Positions 51,267 to 60,985 of a DNA stretch of 64,000 nucleotides are shown in pieces. The notes beneath the pieces were generated by a model. It was not told the origin of the DNA. It saw only the letters and a list, made by a program, of their open reading frames with translations, and did no database searches. The stretch spans positions 1 to 64,000 of the forward strand of contig CAZGML010000007.1 of the NCBI GenBank assembly GCA_964526965.1, given 5' to 3'. Position numbers and translations under genes: made by a program. The stretch's first letter is position 1. Every line of letters starts with the position of its first letter. The DNA comes from UBA6265 sp964526965. Its GTDB lineage: Bacteria; Chloroflexota; Chloroflexia; Thermomicrobiales; UBA6265.

Positions 51267-51727
51267 GCATGCTCCTCTCTGTCCGTTTCCGACGAATGTT
51301 TAATTCGTTTTCAGCGTCATTCCATACGAGCATATAGTCGTGGTGGTACGTTACTGCCGTATCACCCTGGCCGTCACGCTCTCGTGTGCGGCAAGAACGG
51401 GCGCTTCCAGACTGGAATCAGCCTGGTTCAGCCAAGCGACTCCAATTCTTTCGTTCCGCACACGATAACGTGCTCCCCCGAATCCTCCGGGTGTGCGAAC
51501 CTAACTGTGGTTCAATGTCGATGCTACCATCTGTTGCAGCAAATGCGCAGATGTTCCAAAAGGTCACAATCTTACGGTTCTTCCGTTTCGCCATAACCGT
51601 GACTGACGGTGTATGCTGAAACACTGCAATGGCGCGAATTATCGCCGATTGCCATTAAGAATTGTTCGTTGAGAAACCGGCTTTGCACCGGACGTGCTCA
51701 ACGTACCGCATTGACAGAATTTCGGAT
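51267..51727. other. 461-bp divergent intergenic region before smc
   Basis: Separates the TIM-barrel/DUF309 gene (leftward) from smc (rightward). Short frames at 51384-51619 lack start signals and homology. I see no clear promoter, palindrome or RNA element. Confidence 0.4.
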
Positions 51728-54700
51728 ATGGCTGAACAGGAATCCCAATTTAAACCAAAGCTCTCCCGGCTGGATTTGCACGGGTTTAAGAGTTTTGCCA
51801 CCAAAACCACGTTCCAGTTCGAACCAGGGATCACCGCGATTGTCGGGCCAAACGGATCCGGCAAGAGCAACATCGCCGATGCCGTGCGCTGGGTGCTGGG
51901 TGAAACCAGCCATTCGGCGCTGCGCAGCAAGAAGACCGAGGATGTGATTTTCGCGGGTGGCCGTGGCAAGCCCCCCAGCGGTATGGCCGAGGTAACGGTC
52001 ACTTTTGATAACGAAGACCACTGGCTGCCGAGCGAGTTCGCCGAAGTAACAGTCACCCGGAGGGCATTCCGCGGTGGCGGAGGCGAATACCTTATTAATG
52101 GACGCAAGGTACGGTTGAAAGATGTTGCCCGGCTCGTCGCCTCGCTTGGGCAAAGCTACACAGTGGTCGGGCAGGGACTCGTCGATGCCGCGCTGAGTCA
52201 GCGGGCAGAGGATCGGCGCGGGCTCTTCGAGCACGCTGCTGATCTCACTGGCCTGCGGCTGCGGGTGGCAGAAGGCGAGCGCAACCTCGCCGAGACGGAT
52301 ACAAACGTCACCCGGCTCACCGACCTGCTTTCACAGGTGGAGCCCAACCTGAAGCGCCTCGAACGGGCAGCGAAACAGCAGCGCGAATGGAAGGAGTTGC
52401 GCGAGCACCAACTCTTCCTGCAGCGCGGGCACTACCGGCGCCTGTTGGAAACCGCCAGGGCGAATATGACGGAAGCGGAGACGAATGCCGCCTACGATCA
52501 AAACGCTATGGCCGAGGCACAATCCGAGCTTGATCAACTGATCGCGGCGCGCCCTGGCCTGGAGCAGGCACTCCAGCAAGCAACGAACGAACTGGAACGG
52601 CATGATGCTCGCCTTGGTGAGCTTCGCGAGCAACTCAACGACGTCTCGCACCGCAAGGAACTGGTTGAAGAACGGCTTGCTGCGCTTGATCGCCGCTCGA
52701 CGGACGCCGAGGCAACTCGCGCCGCCCTGCTGGAACAGATCGAATCCACAGAAAAACGCATCGGCACGAGCGACGCAGCACTGAGTGAACTCACGGCAGA
52801 GATCGAGACCGCGCGTGAAGCCGTGCAGCAGCAGGAATCCACAGCAAACCTGGCTCGTAGCGAGCGGCAGGAAGCCGAGCAGGCGCTGGCCAAATGCAGT
52901 CATGAAGCACTGCAGCTGGAACGCAAGGTGGCCGATGCGCAGCAGAAGCGGGCGTTGCTGATTCAGCGCAAGGAGACCTCGGCTGCGGATACCGAACGTT
53001 TGACCGCGGAATCGAAAGAACGTGAGAACCGGTTACAAACGCTATCTGCTGAACTTGCAGAACATGAGCATACGGATAAATCGCTTACGGATCAGATTGC
53101 GGCCTTAGACGCGAACCTCGCGGAGTTACAGCAGGAAATCGAAGCCGCCACTGAATCGTCTCGCGCCTCCCTGGAAGAGCAGGCACAAGTTGAGCGCGAT
53201 CTTGCCCAGGCCAGCCATCGCATGGAAATCCTGCAGCGCATGCACGAATCCGGCGAAGGGCTCTTTCAGGGTCCACGCAATGTAGTGCAGTGGCACTCGG
53301 CTGGCAAACTCTCAGGCATCCGCGGCACGCTTGCGGAACTGATTGAGGTCGACAAGAAATACGATCGTGCACTCGAGACCGCCCTCGGCGGCCACCTGCA
53401 GGATATCGTGGTCGATGCGTGGAAGGATGCCGAAGCTGCCATTCAGATGCTGAAGCAATCCCGCGCCGGGCGAGCGACCTTCCAGCCCATCGAAACCGTA
53501 CGTCGCCGGGGTGGTCATCGTTCACCACCACGAGAGATCGAGGGTGCGGCAGGTGTTCATGGCATCGCCAGCGATCTCGTCGACAGCGATCCCGATGTCG
53601 CCGACGTTGTACGGGGACTGCTTGGCAGGTTTGTGGTTGTTGAAGACCTGGATACGAGCCGGCGATTGCTCGATTCGCTTCCGGGCGGCTGGAGCACGGT
53701 AACCCTCGCCGGGGAAATCACCCGCAGTGGTGGCTCGGTGACCGGTGGATCGCAAGGACGCGACTCCGGCATGCTCAGCCGGGAGCGAGAGTTGCGGGAG
53801 CTGCCGGATCGAATTTCCGCGCTCGAACAAAAGCGAGAGGCAATCAACCAGGATGTAGCCGCCAAGAATCTTAAGGTGCAGGAACTGCAACAGCAGCGGA
53901 GCGATGTTGGCTCGCAGCGAGCGGATCTCTCCGCCCAGCTCAAGGCCCTCGTTCCACAGCGGAACCGGTTGCAAGGCTGGATAGCCGATGTGCAGAAGCA
54001 GCAGGCGGCCGCAACACAGCAGCAGCAGGCGGCGGCGCTCACTTCAGATGACCGCGAGAAAGAAATCAGCTCGCTGGCCTCGGAGATCGATGCCGGTAAA
54101 GAGCGGATCGAATCTCTTCGCGACCAGGAAGCGGAGCTGACCGCCAGGCTCGCGACGCATCGGGATTCCGCCTCGGAGCAAAACGAATCGCTTTCGAACG
54201 CCAACTCGCAATTGGCGGCTCTGGAAGAACGGGTTCGTGCCGAAGAACGTCAGCGCAGTCAGTGGCAAAGTCAACTCCGCGCGCAACAAACCGAGTTGCA
54301 GAACCGGCAGAACGACGAAGCCGAGATGGAAGGTCGACGCCTGGCGCTGGCCGATGAGCTCGAACGCCTGAAGGCGGAAGAGCAGCGACTTGGAGAATCC
54401 GTGGAAAGCGGCGACACCGCTCGCAAGCCACTGGCAGATGCAATGGGGGACGCCGCCAACAAACTGCAGGCACAGCAAAAGCAAATCGAGACGTCGCGCC
54501 AAACGACGATGGAGCGAGAGCGAAGCTTCGGCCAGAAAGAACTCCAGCTGGAACGTGTTCGGGCCGAACTGTCGTCCGTGCACCAACGCATTGTTGACGA
54601 TCTTAACTATGAAGATCCGGATGATCTGCTTGCGGACACTGAGGAGCACGACTTCTCCGAACTCCCCGACGATTACGACGCTGTTGAGCGAGAGCTCACG

Positions 54701-55387
54701 CGTTTGCGTAATCGCCTTCATCGAGTTGGATACGTTGGCGACAACGTTGTAGAGGAATACGAGCAGGAAGCCGAACGGTATGCCTTCCTGACGGAACAAT
54801 TGGCCGATGTGCAGCAGGCTGCAGCGCGATTGCGGGAGATGCTGGCAGAGCTCCACGATACGATGCAAACCCGCTTCGAAGAGACATTCGAGCAAGTGAG
54901 CCTCGCCTTCAGCGAGGCGTTTACGGTGCTGTTCGGTGGCGGGCAGGCACGCCTGGTACTCACCGCTGATGAAGATGGCACACCGGGCGGTGTGGACATC
55001 GTGGCGCAGCCTCCGGGCAAGCGGCTCCAGGGACTCGCGTTGCTGAGTGGTGGCGAGCGGTCGCTTACCGGTGTGGCACTGCTCTTCGCGATCCTGCGGG
55101 TGAACCCGTCTCCTTTCGTGCTTCTGGACGAAGTCGACGCCGCGCTGGACGAAGCAAACGTGGTGCGCTTCCGCGACGAATTACGCAAGCTTGCGAATGA
55201 GACACAGGCGATTGTCGTCACCCACAACCGCGGCACGGTTGAAATTGCCGATACGCTCTACGGCATCACCATGGGCGGAGATGGCGTAAGCCAGACGCTA
55301 AGTCTGCGCATGGACGATCTGCCGATTGATGAAGAGTTCGACGTACGCGACCTCCCTGCCGTTTCAACCGGGATTCCGGTGCGATAG
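51728..55387 (+). CDS. smc: Chromosome segregation protein SMC
   Basis: About 1219 residues, full length. N-terminal ATPase half: LSRLDLHGFKSFATKT and Walker A GPNGSGKS (40-47). A long coiled coil leads to a hinge near 520-680 (GTLAELIEVDKKYDRALETA, then GGSVTGG), a second coiled coil, and the C-terminal half with signature LLSGGERSLTGVALLFAIL and Walker B FVLLDEVDAALDEANV. Dimer that compacts and segregates the chromosome, normally with ScpA and ScpB, which are not adjacent. ATG at 51728 (MAEQESQ) fits the family start but lacks a strong ribosome site; the frame is open from 51662. Confidence 0.97.
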   Translation: MAEQESQFKPKLSRLDLHGFKSFATKTTFQFEPGITAIVGPNGSGKSNIADAVRWVLGETSHSALRSKKTEDVIFAGGRGKPPSGMAEVTVTFDNEDHWLPSEFAEVTVTRRAFRGGGGEYLINGRKVRLKDVARLVASLGQSYTVVGQGLVDAALSQRAEDRRGLFEHAADLTGLRLRVAEGERNLAETDTNVTRLTDLLSQVEPNLKRLERAAKQQREWKELREHQLFLQRGHYRRLLETARANMTEAETNAAYDQNAMAEAQSELDQLIAARPGLEQALQQATNELERHDARLGELREQLNDVSHRKELVEERLAALDRRSTDAEATRAALLEQIESTEKRIGTSDAALSELTAEIETAREAVQQQESTANLARSERQEAEQALAKCSHEALQLERKVADAQQKRALLIQRKETSAADTERLTAESKERENRLQTLSAELAEHEHTDKSLTDQIAALDANLAELQQEIEAATESSRASLEEQAQVERDLAQASHRMEILQRMHESGEGLFQGPRNVVQWHSAGKLSGIRGTLAELIEVDKKYDRALETALGGHLQDIVVDAWKDAEAAIQMLKQSRAGRATFQPIETVRRRGGHRSPPREIEGAAGVHGIASDLVDSDPDVADVVRGLLGRFVVVEDLDTSRRLLDSLPGGWSTVTLAGEITRSGGSVTGGSQGRDSGMLSRERELRELPDRISALEQKREAINQDVAAKNLKVQELQQQRSDVGSQRADLSAQLKALVPQRNRLQGWIADVQKQQAAATQQQQAAALTSDDREKEISSLASEIDAGKERIESLRDQEAELTARLATHRDSASEQNESLSNANSQLAALEERVRAEERQRSQWQSQLRAQQTELQNRQNDEAEMEGRRLALADELERLKAEEQRLGESVESGDTARKPLADAMGDAANKLQAQQKQIETSRQTTMERERSFGQKELQLERVRAELSSVHQRIVDDLNYEDPDDLLADTEEHDFSELPDDYDAVERELTRLRNRLHRVGYVGDNVVEEYEQEAERYAFLTEQLADVQQAAARLREMLAELHDTMQTRFEETFEQVSLAFSEAFTVLFGGGQARLVLTADEDGTPGGVDIVAQPPGKRLQGLALLSGGERSLTGVALLFAILRVNPSPFVLLDEVDAALDEANVVRFRDELRKLANETQAIVVTHNRGTVEIADTLYGITMGGDGVSQTLSLRMDDLPIDEEFDVRDLPAVSTGIPVR

Positions 55388-55409
55388 TCGGCTCTGACCC
55401 GAGAGGACG

Positions 55410-55883
55410 CTAGCGGTTCGCCCGCCATCGGTTGGTGGTTTCGGCGTGGTGGCGATAATGGTTGAGCGACGCCTCGCGCACCCAGCCGCGCACATAATCA
55501 TCCCAGGCCTCGTCTGGCATAAGGGTCAGGGTGCGGACGATGGCTTCGTGGGCGCTGTGGTAACGCTGCCAGGCGGCCTCGAGCGTAATATCCGCATCGA
55601 TCTCAGCCCAAACCAGGTTGAGGCTCTCGTAGTCGTCGTACTCATTGATTCCAGGCAGCACCCCGCGCCACCGACGAACGATCATCTCGGTGGTCACCTC
55701 ATCCCATCGGGCGATATGCACCAGCGTGATGCGACCGTTCCACGAGCCGGTCATGCCGGGCTCTTCCAAATCCTCCGGGGAAAGCCCCTCAAACGCGGTG
55801 TCCAGTTCGGCGCGCGATCTGCGCCATTCCGCCAGGAACTCATCCCGGCTTGCAGTAAGTGCATCAAACTTCGCCTGCTCCAT
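55410..55883 (-). CDS. DinB-like four-helix-bundle protein
   Basis: 157 residues. Three histidines with the spacing of the DinB/MDMPI metal site are visible: ITLVHIARWDE, RYHSAHEAIV and SLNHYRHHAE. The long helices and the LEEPGMTGSWNGRITLVHI segment are typical of DinB_2/maleylpyruvate-isomerase-N-like proteins, many of which are thiol-dependent transferases. AGGAG is 10 bases before the ATG. The gene is convergent with smc, 22 bp from its stop. Confidence 0.8.
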   Translation of the reverse strand: MEQAKFDALTASRDEFLAEWRRSRAELDTAFEGLSPEDLEEPGMTGSWNGRITLVHIARWDEVTTEMIVRRWRGVLPGINEYDDYESLNLVWAEIDADITLEAAWQRYHSAHEAIVRTLTLMPDEAWDDYVRGWVREASLNHYRHHAETTNRWRANR

Positions 55884-55940
55884 TCGGGGTTAACTCCTAC
55901 AAAAACACTCGGATATTGTCAAAGAGTTGCGGTCTTAATA

Positions 55941-55994
55941 TTGCGGCGTACTTGCTAAGCTGTATATAACGATTTCTATCAGTTTCGGAAATCG
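55941..55994 (+). promoter_or_regulatory. Candidate promoter and leader inverted repeat of the NirK-type gene
   Basis: TTGCGG (55941-55946), 18 bases, TATAAC (55965-55970). Right after the -10 box CGATTTC (55970-55976) and GAAATCG (55988-55994) form a perfect 7-bp inverted repeat, well placed for an operator over the transcription start. It does not match FNR/DNR or NsrR consensus sites as I know them. Confidence 0.5.
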
Positions 55995-56023
55995 CTACAC
56001 CTCATAAAGAAGGAGAGGTATCA

Positions 56024-57082
56024 ATGTCCATTATCCGGCTTCCCGCAAACCTTGTACTCCCGGAGCGTCCGGATCGGCGCCAACTGCTTCGTGCAGGCGC
56101 TGCCGGCCTCGGCGCTGCCACACTCCTCGGCAACGCGAGTGCCCAACATGATCACAGTACACCAGAAAGCTATGTAGGTTCTGACGCCAGTACGGAAGGT
56201 ACCGGAGACGCCACTCCTGGACCGCAGGCGGAAACAACCCCGTTTGAGCGCTATGATCCCTACCTTGAGCCAGTTGAACCCGGCGACAAGCATGTGACCA
56301 TCAGTTTCGAAGACCGCATCGTGTGGCTTTCGAACGACGTGCAATACGCAGCATGGACGTTGAACGGCACCGTTCCGGGACCACCGCTGCGCGCAGTGCA
56401 GGGCGATACGATTCACGTTCGGCTTGAAAACAACGCACCGATGACACACTCGATCGACTTCCACGCGGCTCGGGTTTCACCGGAACACGGCTTCCGCAAC
56501 ATCCAGCCGGGCGAAGTATTCGAATGGGAATTCGTTGCCGAGCATCCGGGTGCATTCATGGTGCACTGCGGAACGGCTCCAACCCTTATCCACATCGCTG
56601 CCGGTATGTACCTGCCGATCATCATTGATCCGGCGGAGGATATGTTTGAGCCGGCAACCGAGCTCGTGATCTCGCAGTCGGACTTCTACACCACGCCCGG
56701 GCCGGACGGGATTCACGTCACTGATGGCGACAATCTCTTCAATCCGGCAGCGGCGCCGAACATCATGGCGTTCAATGGCCACCAGAGTCAGTACATCGAC
56801 GATCCGATTGAAGTGCCGGTGGGCGAGTTGATTCGCATCTATTTCGTAAACCAGGGACCCAATATCTGGAGTGCCTTCCACGTGGTAGGTGGCATCTTCC
56901 ACAAGGCGTACTGGAACGCCAACCCGAGGAACATGCTCGAAGGCCTGCAAACCATGACCGTTGGGCCTGGCGATGGCATTGCCACTGAGATCATCTTCGA
57001 CGAACCAGGTGATTACATTGCGGTGAACCACAGCTTTGGTCACGCGGCTCACGGAGCCAGCGCCATTTTGCGGGCGTCCTAA
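56024..57082 (+). CDS. nirK: Copper-containing nitrite reductase-type multicopper protein
   Basis: 352 residues with a Tat leader (DRRQLLRAGAAGLGAATLLG). Two cupredoxin domains. All ligands expected for NirK are visible: type-1 copper H142, C182, H190, M195 (THSIDFH, MVHCGTAPTLIHIAAGMY); type-2 copper H147, H181, H336 (VNHSFGH); catalytic D145 and H286 (AFHVVGGIFHK). The second domain is close in pattern to the AniA/class II enzymes (GPN-x-x-SAFHV-x-G-x-IF). Reduction of nitrite to NO outside the cytoplasmic membrane is therefore likely. AGGAG is about 8 bases upstream. No other denitrification gene is nearby, so detoxification or partial denitrification is possible. Confidence 0.85.
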   Translation: MSIIRLPANLVLPERPDRRQLLRAGAAGLGAATLLGNASAQHDHSTPESYVGSDASTEGTGDATPGPQAETTPFERYDPYLEPVEPGDKHVTISFEDRIVWLSNDVQYAAWTLNGTVPGPPLRAVQGDTIHVRLENNAPMTHSIDFHAARVSPEHGFRNIQPGEVFEWEFVAEHPGAFMVHCGTAPTLIHIAAGMYLPIIIDPAEDMFEPATELVISQSDFYTTPGPDGIHVTDGDNLFNPAAAPNIMAFNGHQSQYIDDPIEVPVGELIRIYFVNQGPNIWSAFHVVGGIFHKAYWNANPRNMLEGLQTMTVGPGDGIATEIIFDEPGDYIAVNHSFGHAAHGASAILRAS

Positions 57083-57114
57083 CGAATCGGCCTTTCAGAA
57101 TAGTCAGCTCTCTC

Positions 57115-57146
57115 GAGAGGGCAGTCCGGAAATCCGGGCTGCTCTC
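57115..57146 (+). terminator. Hairpin after the NirK-type gene
   Basis: GAGAG (57115-57119), CAG (57122-57124) and CCGG (57126-57129) pair with CCGG (57134-57137), CTG (57139-57141) and CTCTC (57142-57146) with one bulge and one wobble. Loop AAAT. Only a weak T-run follows (CATATTGTT). Confidence 0.6.
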
Positions 57147-57276
57147 TCATATTGTTCCTTAGCCGGGTCACACAGTTCCGCAATTATGTAGGACAATAGG
57201 TGACATATCAGGAACTCAAATACCGCACCCGCCGCCGGCTTTGCCGTACAAATTTTGGGAAGAGAGTTAATTCGCG

Positions 57277-59853
57277 ATGCAACTGGGGCACAAACCGGAT
57301 CATTTTCAGCAACAGGCCATCGATTCCACGGCACAGGGTATTCGTATAGTGGCGCCGGCTGGCTCGGGCAAGAGCGAAACACTGGCCCGCCGCATAGCGA
57401 AACGCGTGCAGCACGACGGAATTGATCCGCAGCGGATTCTGGTACTTACCTTCGACAACGCCGCCAAGAAGAGCCTCACGGGATTCTTCAATGGGCTGCT
57501 CGACCGCAAACAGATGCCCAAGATACGCACGTTTAACTCGCATGGCAATCAAATACTCAGACAGTACTTCCCCAGTGAGCGGGCTGAACTTCCCAACGCG
57601 CGCGGCTCGCATGAGGTACACGATCTTAGGCGGTCGTTCCTGAATATGGGACATGATTTTCCCGTACTCTCCTGGGATGGTGTGCCCCGCACAATGATCG
57701 AGACATTCAGTTCGCTTAAGAACCAGGGATTCTATCCAGGCAGAAATGGTGAGCGTGAACGGCAAACAAAATGGCTGCGCGACGAATACCTGCAGCTGCC
57801 GCGCCAGGGCGAGAGCACATCCCTGGAAGAGTACTGGGGCATGCCTTCCGCAGTGCCATCTGAGGATAATTACTCGATCCAGCTGAGCGGAATCCTCGAT
57901 GCGTTCGAGCAGTTCGATGCGGGCATGCGAACGCTCGGACGTATGGACTACGAGGATCAAAAATCTCGCGCTGTTGAGCAATTACGCCGCTCGCGATCCA
58001 CATGTGAGCAGTTGCAGGCCGAGTTCGATGAAGTGGTGGTGGACGAGTGCCAGGACATCAGTCGGCTTGATGCGATGCTGGTCTACTACTCTGCCGGACC
58101 GAAAACACTCGTTGTGCTGGCCGGAGATGATGACCAGACGCTGTACGAGTGGCGCAATGCACATTCGCTGTACCTTCGGCATCCGGAGATCGTATTTAAG
58201 GGAATCGAGTTCGAGACCATTCACCTCAACCTGAACTACCGCTCTCCACAGGCCATTCTCGGGCCGGCGGTAAACCTGATTTCACACAACGTCGAGCGCA
58301 TCGAGAAATCGCCATCCAGCGGTGTTCTTGAACCGGGCGAGATCGAAGTGCAGGCGATGGGTTCACAACGACAGATGGACGAAGCGCTGGTCGCCAATAT
58401 CAAACGCGAGCTGGAGGCCGGACGGCCGCCAGAGGAGATAGCGGTGTTATGCCACGCGCGACAAGACCGGGCGATGAAAATCCCGATTGAAAAGCGCTTG
58501 CGCGATGCCGGTATCCCGATTGTGGAGGCCAGCAGTGACGAGCGGATCAATAAACCCGGTGTTTGGGTGCGGAGCTTTCTCAAATCGAAGGGACGTCAGT
58601 GGCCGATTGTGTTTATCCCGGCGGTGAATGATCGAGAAGTTCCCGATACAGAAAGTATCCGCAAAGGCAAGGTGGAATCAATTCGCCGACGATTCTACGT
58701 CGCCATGACCCGCGCCAGCGAGAAACTCGTGCTGAGTTACGTGCGCGGTGGAGACGGGGATCGCATCGATCTCACTGCCGAAGGCGAAGTGGTGGGCACG
58801 AATGGGGCGAGTCGGTTCCTGTTCGAAGCCGGTCTGGTTAACGCGGAAGAAGCACCTGCCGTTACTGAACCGGAGGATGCCCCAGCTCCGATTCCAGCAG
58901 TTGAAGAGCCGGTTCACTCCCCTACTCAGACGCAACCCCAGGCCAATCCAACAGCCGCACAACCGAAACCGGAGAAGCCAAAAAAGCGTGTGCGACCGAA
59001 GAAGTGGGAACCGTATGCTCCGGAGACGCGCAAGCTGGCAAAGGCGGTATCGGAATGGGAAGCCGGCGATTACGACAATGCGATTTTCTGTGCCTGGGCG
59101 CCCCTGGAAAGCGTGTTGCACCGACTGGTGAAGTTTCCGCCCGGCACAAAGAACACCGATCTGGTTTCGTTGATCGATGAGGCCGAAATGCAGGGTGTGA
59201 TCAGTGAGGAGTGGAAAAATCGCCTTCACTTGTGGCGACGGATTCGGAACCAGGCGCTCCACAACAATCCGGCCAAACGCCAGTTCAAACCCGAGAAGTT
59301 TCACGACTATGGATTCCAACTCGTTGATGGTGCACCCGGGTTCTTCACACATCTCGCGGAACTGAACGCGCCGAAGCAAATGGTGCTGGAAACGCAGGAT
59401 GAGTTCCTGAAGAAGCTGGGAAACCTGGTAACCCAGATTCAGCAGGGAAAACCATCTCCCCTGCTCGGTCGACCGCTCAAGGCGATCCGTTTCCATCCGG
59501 AGCAAGACACGTTTGATATCCTCGCGATGCAACTGATGATGGTGTTACGCGACGTGCGCTTTTACGTTCCGCCAGAGTTCCGCTGGAGCGCATCGCCCCT
59601 CATCAGCAAGTTCTCGGTGGACACGCTTGGTCATCTGCCCGAAGGGTTCCGTACTCATCGTGCCAACAAGATGCGAATGGATGCGGGTGAAGAACAGAAT
59701 CAGCTGATGGCGCGGTTCGACCGGATGCTGAAACAGGAGTGCGGCGAAACCGACCCGGGTTCGTTTCTGCGGGAGCGACTCAGTAACGGCATCGCGCTGG
59801 AGAACGGCAACTTCCACTCAGGGCTAAAGTTGAACCCGAAGGTGAAGGTCTAG
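57277..59853 (+). CDS. UvrD/Rep-like SF1 helicase fused to a HEPN-like domain
   Basis: 858 residues. Residues 1-525 are a UvrD-type helicase: Walker A APAGSGKS (26-33), motif Ia LTFDNAAKKSL, motif II VVDECQDIS (D256-E257), motif III LAGDDDQTLYEWR, motif IV LNLNYRSP, motif V KSKGRQWPIVFIP and motif VI VAMTRASEKLVLSY. A Pro/Gln-rich linker (about 530-575) leads to a helical domain (about 580-700) with AGDYDNAIFCAWAPLESVL and LHLWRRIRNQALHNNP. R657-N-Q-A-L-H662 is the R-x4-H motif of HEPN ribonucleases. The last 160 residues match nothing I know. No nuclease domain of the PD-(D/E)XK type is seen. Single gene; its stop overlaps the convergent methyltransferase stop by 4 bases. Confidence 0.85.
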   Translation: MQLGHKPDHFQQQAIDSTAQGIRIVAPAGSGKSETLARRIAKRVQHDGIDPQRILVLTFDNAAKKSLTGFFNGLLDRKQMPKIRTFNSHGNQILRQYFPSERAELPNARGSHEVHDLRRSFLNMGHDFPVLSWDGVPRTMIETFSSLKNQGFYPGRNGERERQTKWLRDEYLQLPRQGESTSLEEYWGMPSAVPSEDNYSIQLSGILDAFEQFDAGMRTLGRMDYEDQKSRAVEQLRRSRSTCEQLQAEFDEVVVDECQDISRLDAMLVYYSAGPKTLVVLAGDDDQTLYEWRNAHSLYLRHPEIVFKGIEFETIHLNLNYRSPQAILGPAVNLISHNVERIEKSPSSGVLEPGEIEVQAMGSQRQMDEALVANIKRELEAGRPPEEIAVLCHARQDRAMKIPIEKRLRDAGIPIVEASSDERINKPGVWVRSFLKSKGRQWPIVFIPAVNDREVPDTESIRKGKVESIRRRFYVAMTRASEKLVLSYVRGGDGDRIDLTAEGEVVGTNGASRFLFEAGLVNAEEAPAVTEPEDAPAPIPAVEEPVHSPTQTQPQANPTAAQPKPEKPKKRVRPKKWEPYAPETRKLAKAVSEWEAGDYDNAIFCAWAPLESVLHRLVKFPPGTKNTDLVSLIDEAEMQGVISEEWKNRLHLWRRIRNQALHNNPAKRQFKPEKFHDYGFQLVDGAPGFFTHLAELNAPKQMVLETQDEFLKKLGNLVTQIQQGKPSPLLGRPLKAIRFHPEQDTFDILAMQLMMVLRDVRFYVPPEFRWSASPLISKFSVDTLGHLPEGFRTHRANKMRMDAGEEQNQLMARFDRMLKQECGETDPGSFLRERLSNGIALENGNFHSGLKLNPKVKV

Positions 59854-60512
59854 GCTGGCGGACGAGCGATAACGAAACGCATGATGCCGAAGAGGCGCCG
59901 CCGGTGCTCCTGAATGGTGTAGCCATTCTGTTCCAACGTCTCGATAGTTGTGCGATCCAGATGGCAACCCATCGTCCGGATTTGGATCGGTGCGACGAGC
60001 TTTTGCATCCCGCCCACGAACCAGTTCGGCGAGAGAACATGCTCTATCACCACCAACCGACCGTCTGGCCGTAAGACTCGGGCAATTTCCGCCAGTGCCT
60101 TGGGCACGTTAGGAATGGTACAGAATACCAGGCTGGCGGTAACCGTATTGAACGAGTTCGCCTCGTACCGGCTCAGGTCCTCGGCGTCGGCAATTTCCAA
60201 TGTAGCGGGGATCGAAAGGCCCGCCGCTGCCGCTTTGGCTTGCGCGATCATGCCGGGGCTAATATCTATGCCAGTAAAAGATGTTACGGAATGATCATAT
60301 TCTCTGAGACGGTTGAGGGTATCGCCGGCAGCGAGGCCGATTTCCAGCACATCGCCCCGCAGCTCGGACACAAGGTCATCTCGCCATTGCTCGCTGGTAA
60401 GGCGAGTTTCCGCCCTACTCTCCCGCTGCAACCAGGTGGGCGCATGGGAATCATAGATCCTCGCAAGCCCGGTACGTTCCGGTGGTGTACGATCCGTGAA
60501 GAATTTCCGCAT
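59850..60512 (-). CDS. Class I SAM-dependent methyltransferase, UbiE-like
   Basis: 220 residues. SAM site: VLEIGLAAGDTLNRL (motif I, E-x-G-x-x-x-G), TGIDISPGMIAQAK (acidic loop ending in D), IADAEDL, and a post-motif LRPDGRLVVIEHVLSPN typical of ubiquinone/menaquinone or phospholipid methyltransferases. AGGAGG is 7 bases before the ATG. Substrate unknown; phosphatidylethanolamine or quinone precursors are options. Convergent with the helicase-HEPN gene. Confidence 0.88.
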   Translation of the reverse strand: MRKFFTDRTPPERTGLARIYDSHAPTWLQRESRAETRLTSEQWRDDLVSELRGDVLEIGLAAGDTLNRLREYDHSVTSFTGIDISPGMIAQAKAAAAGLSIPATLEIADAEDLSRYEANSFNTVTASLVFCTIPNVPKALAEIARVLRPDGRLVVIEHVLSPNWFVGGMQKLVAPIQIRTMGCHLDRTTIETLEQNGYTIQEHRRRLFGIMRFVIARPPA

Positions 60513-60985
60513 TGCGGTACCTCCTGCTCCACATGGTACATCGGCCTCTACCTCAGAGGAACGTCATGGCGAATACCCGCAGACAATCGATTCAGGCAGA
60601 CGGAAGGTTTATCCGTACGGCGCTTATACGGGCGTTACGACCTGTACGTGTGCCGGAGGATTAAACAGTGAGCCTGGGGAGCGGGCAGAAGCGATGTGAT
60701 TGCCGAAGGTTTGCGCAGCCTCATTGAATTGCAGGATGACTTGATGCCTGTCCTGATTGAACATTGGTTTCGCTCCGCAACGGTAATGGACCTGTACGGG
60801 ATCGCCGCCATTCAAATAGTCGTTTTGCGTTCTGAGCCCCTGATCTGGATGTTATGGAATATACGTAATCAGGAGTTTGACCATATGCGTCAAGAGATGC
60901 TGGACCAGGCGCTGGCCCTCGCGTGACAAAAACGATAGCAAGCGCAGGCGGTTGGCGATTCCTTTCAAACGGACTCTGTACATGC
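60513..60985. other. 473-bp intergenic region
   Basis: Lies between the start of the methyltransferase gene (60512) and the stop of the HAD gene (60986). A 76-codon frame with a GTG start (60696-60926) has no ribosome site and no recognised product. I see no hairpin of note. Confidence 0.4.

Noticed and set aside
56024..57082. Loss of the NirK catalytic His
   Set aside because: A first alignment seemed to lack it, but matching the second domain to the AniA pattern places H286 in AFHVVGG and H336 in VNHSFGH, so the active site is complete.
60696..60926. 76-codon frame with GTG start in the gap before the HAD gene
   Set aside because: No ribosome site near the GTG and no recognisable product. 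It cannot be excluded but is not supported.
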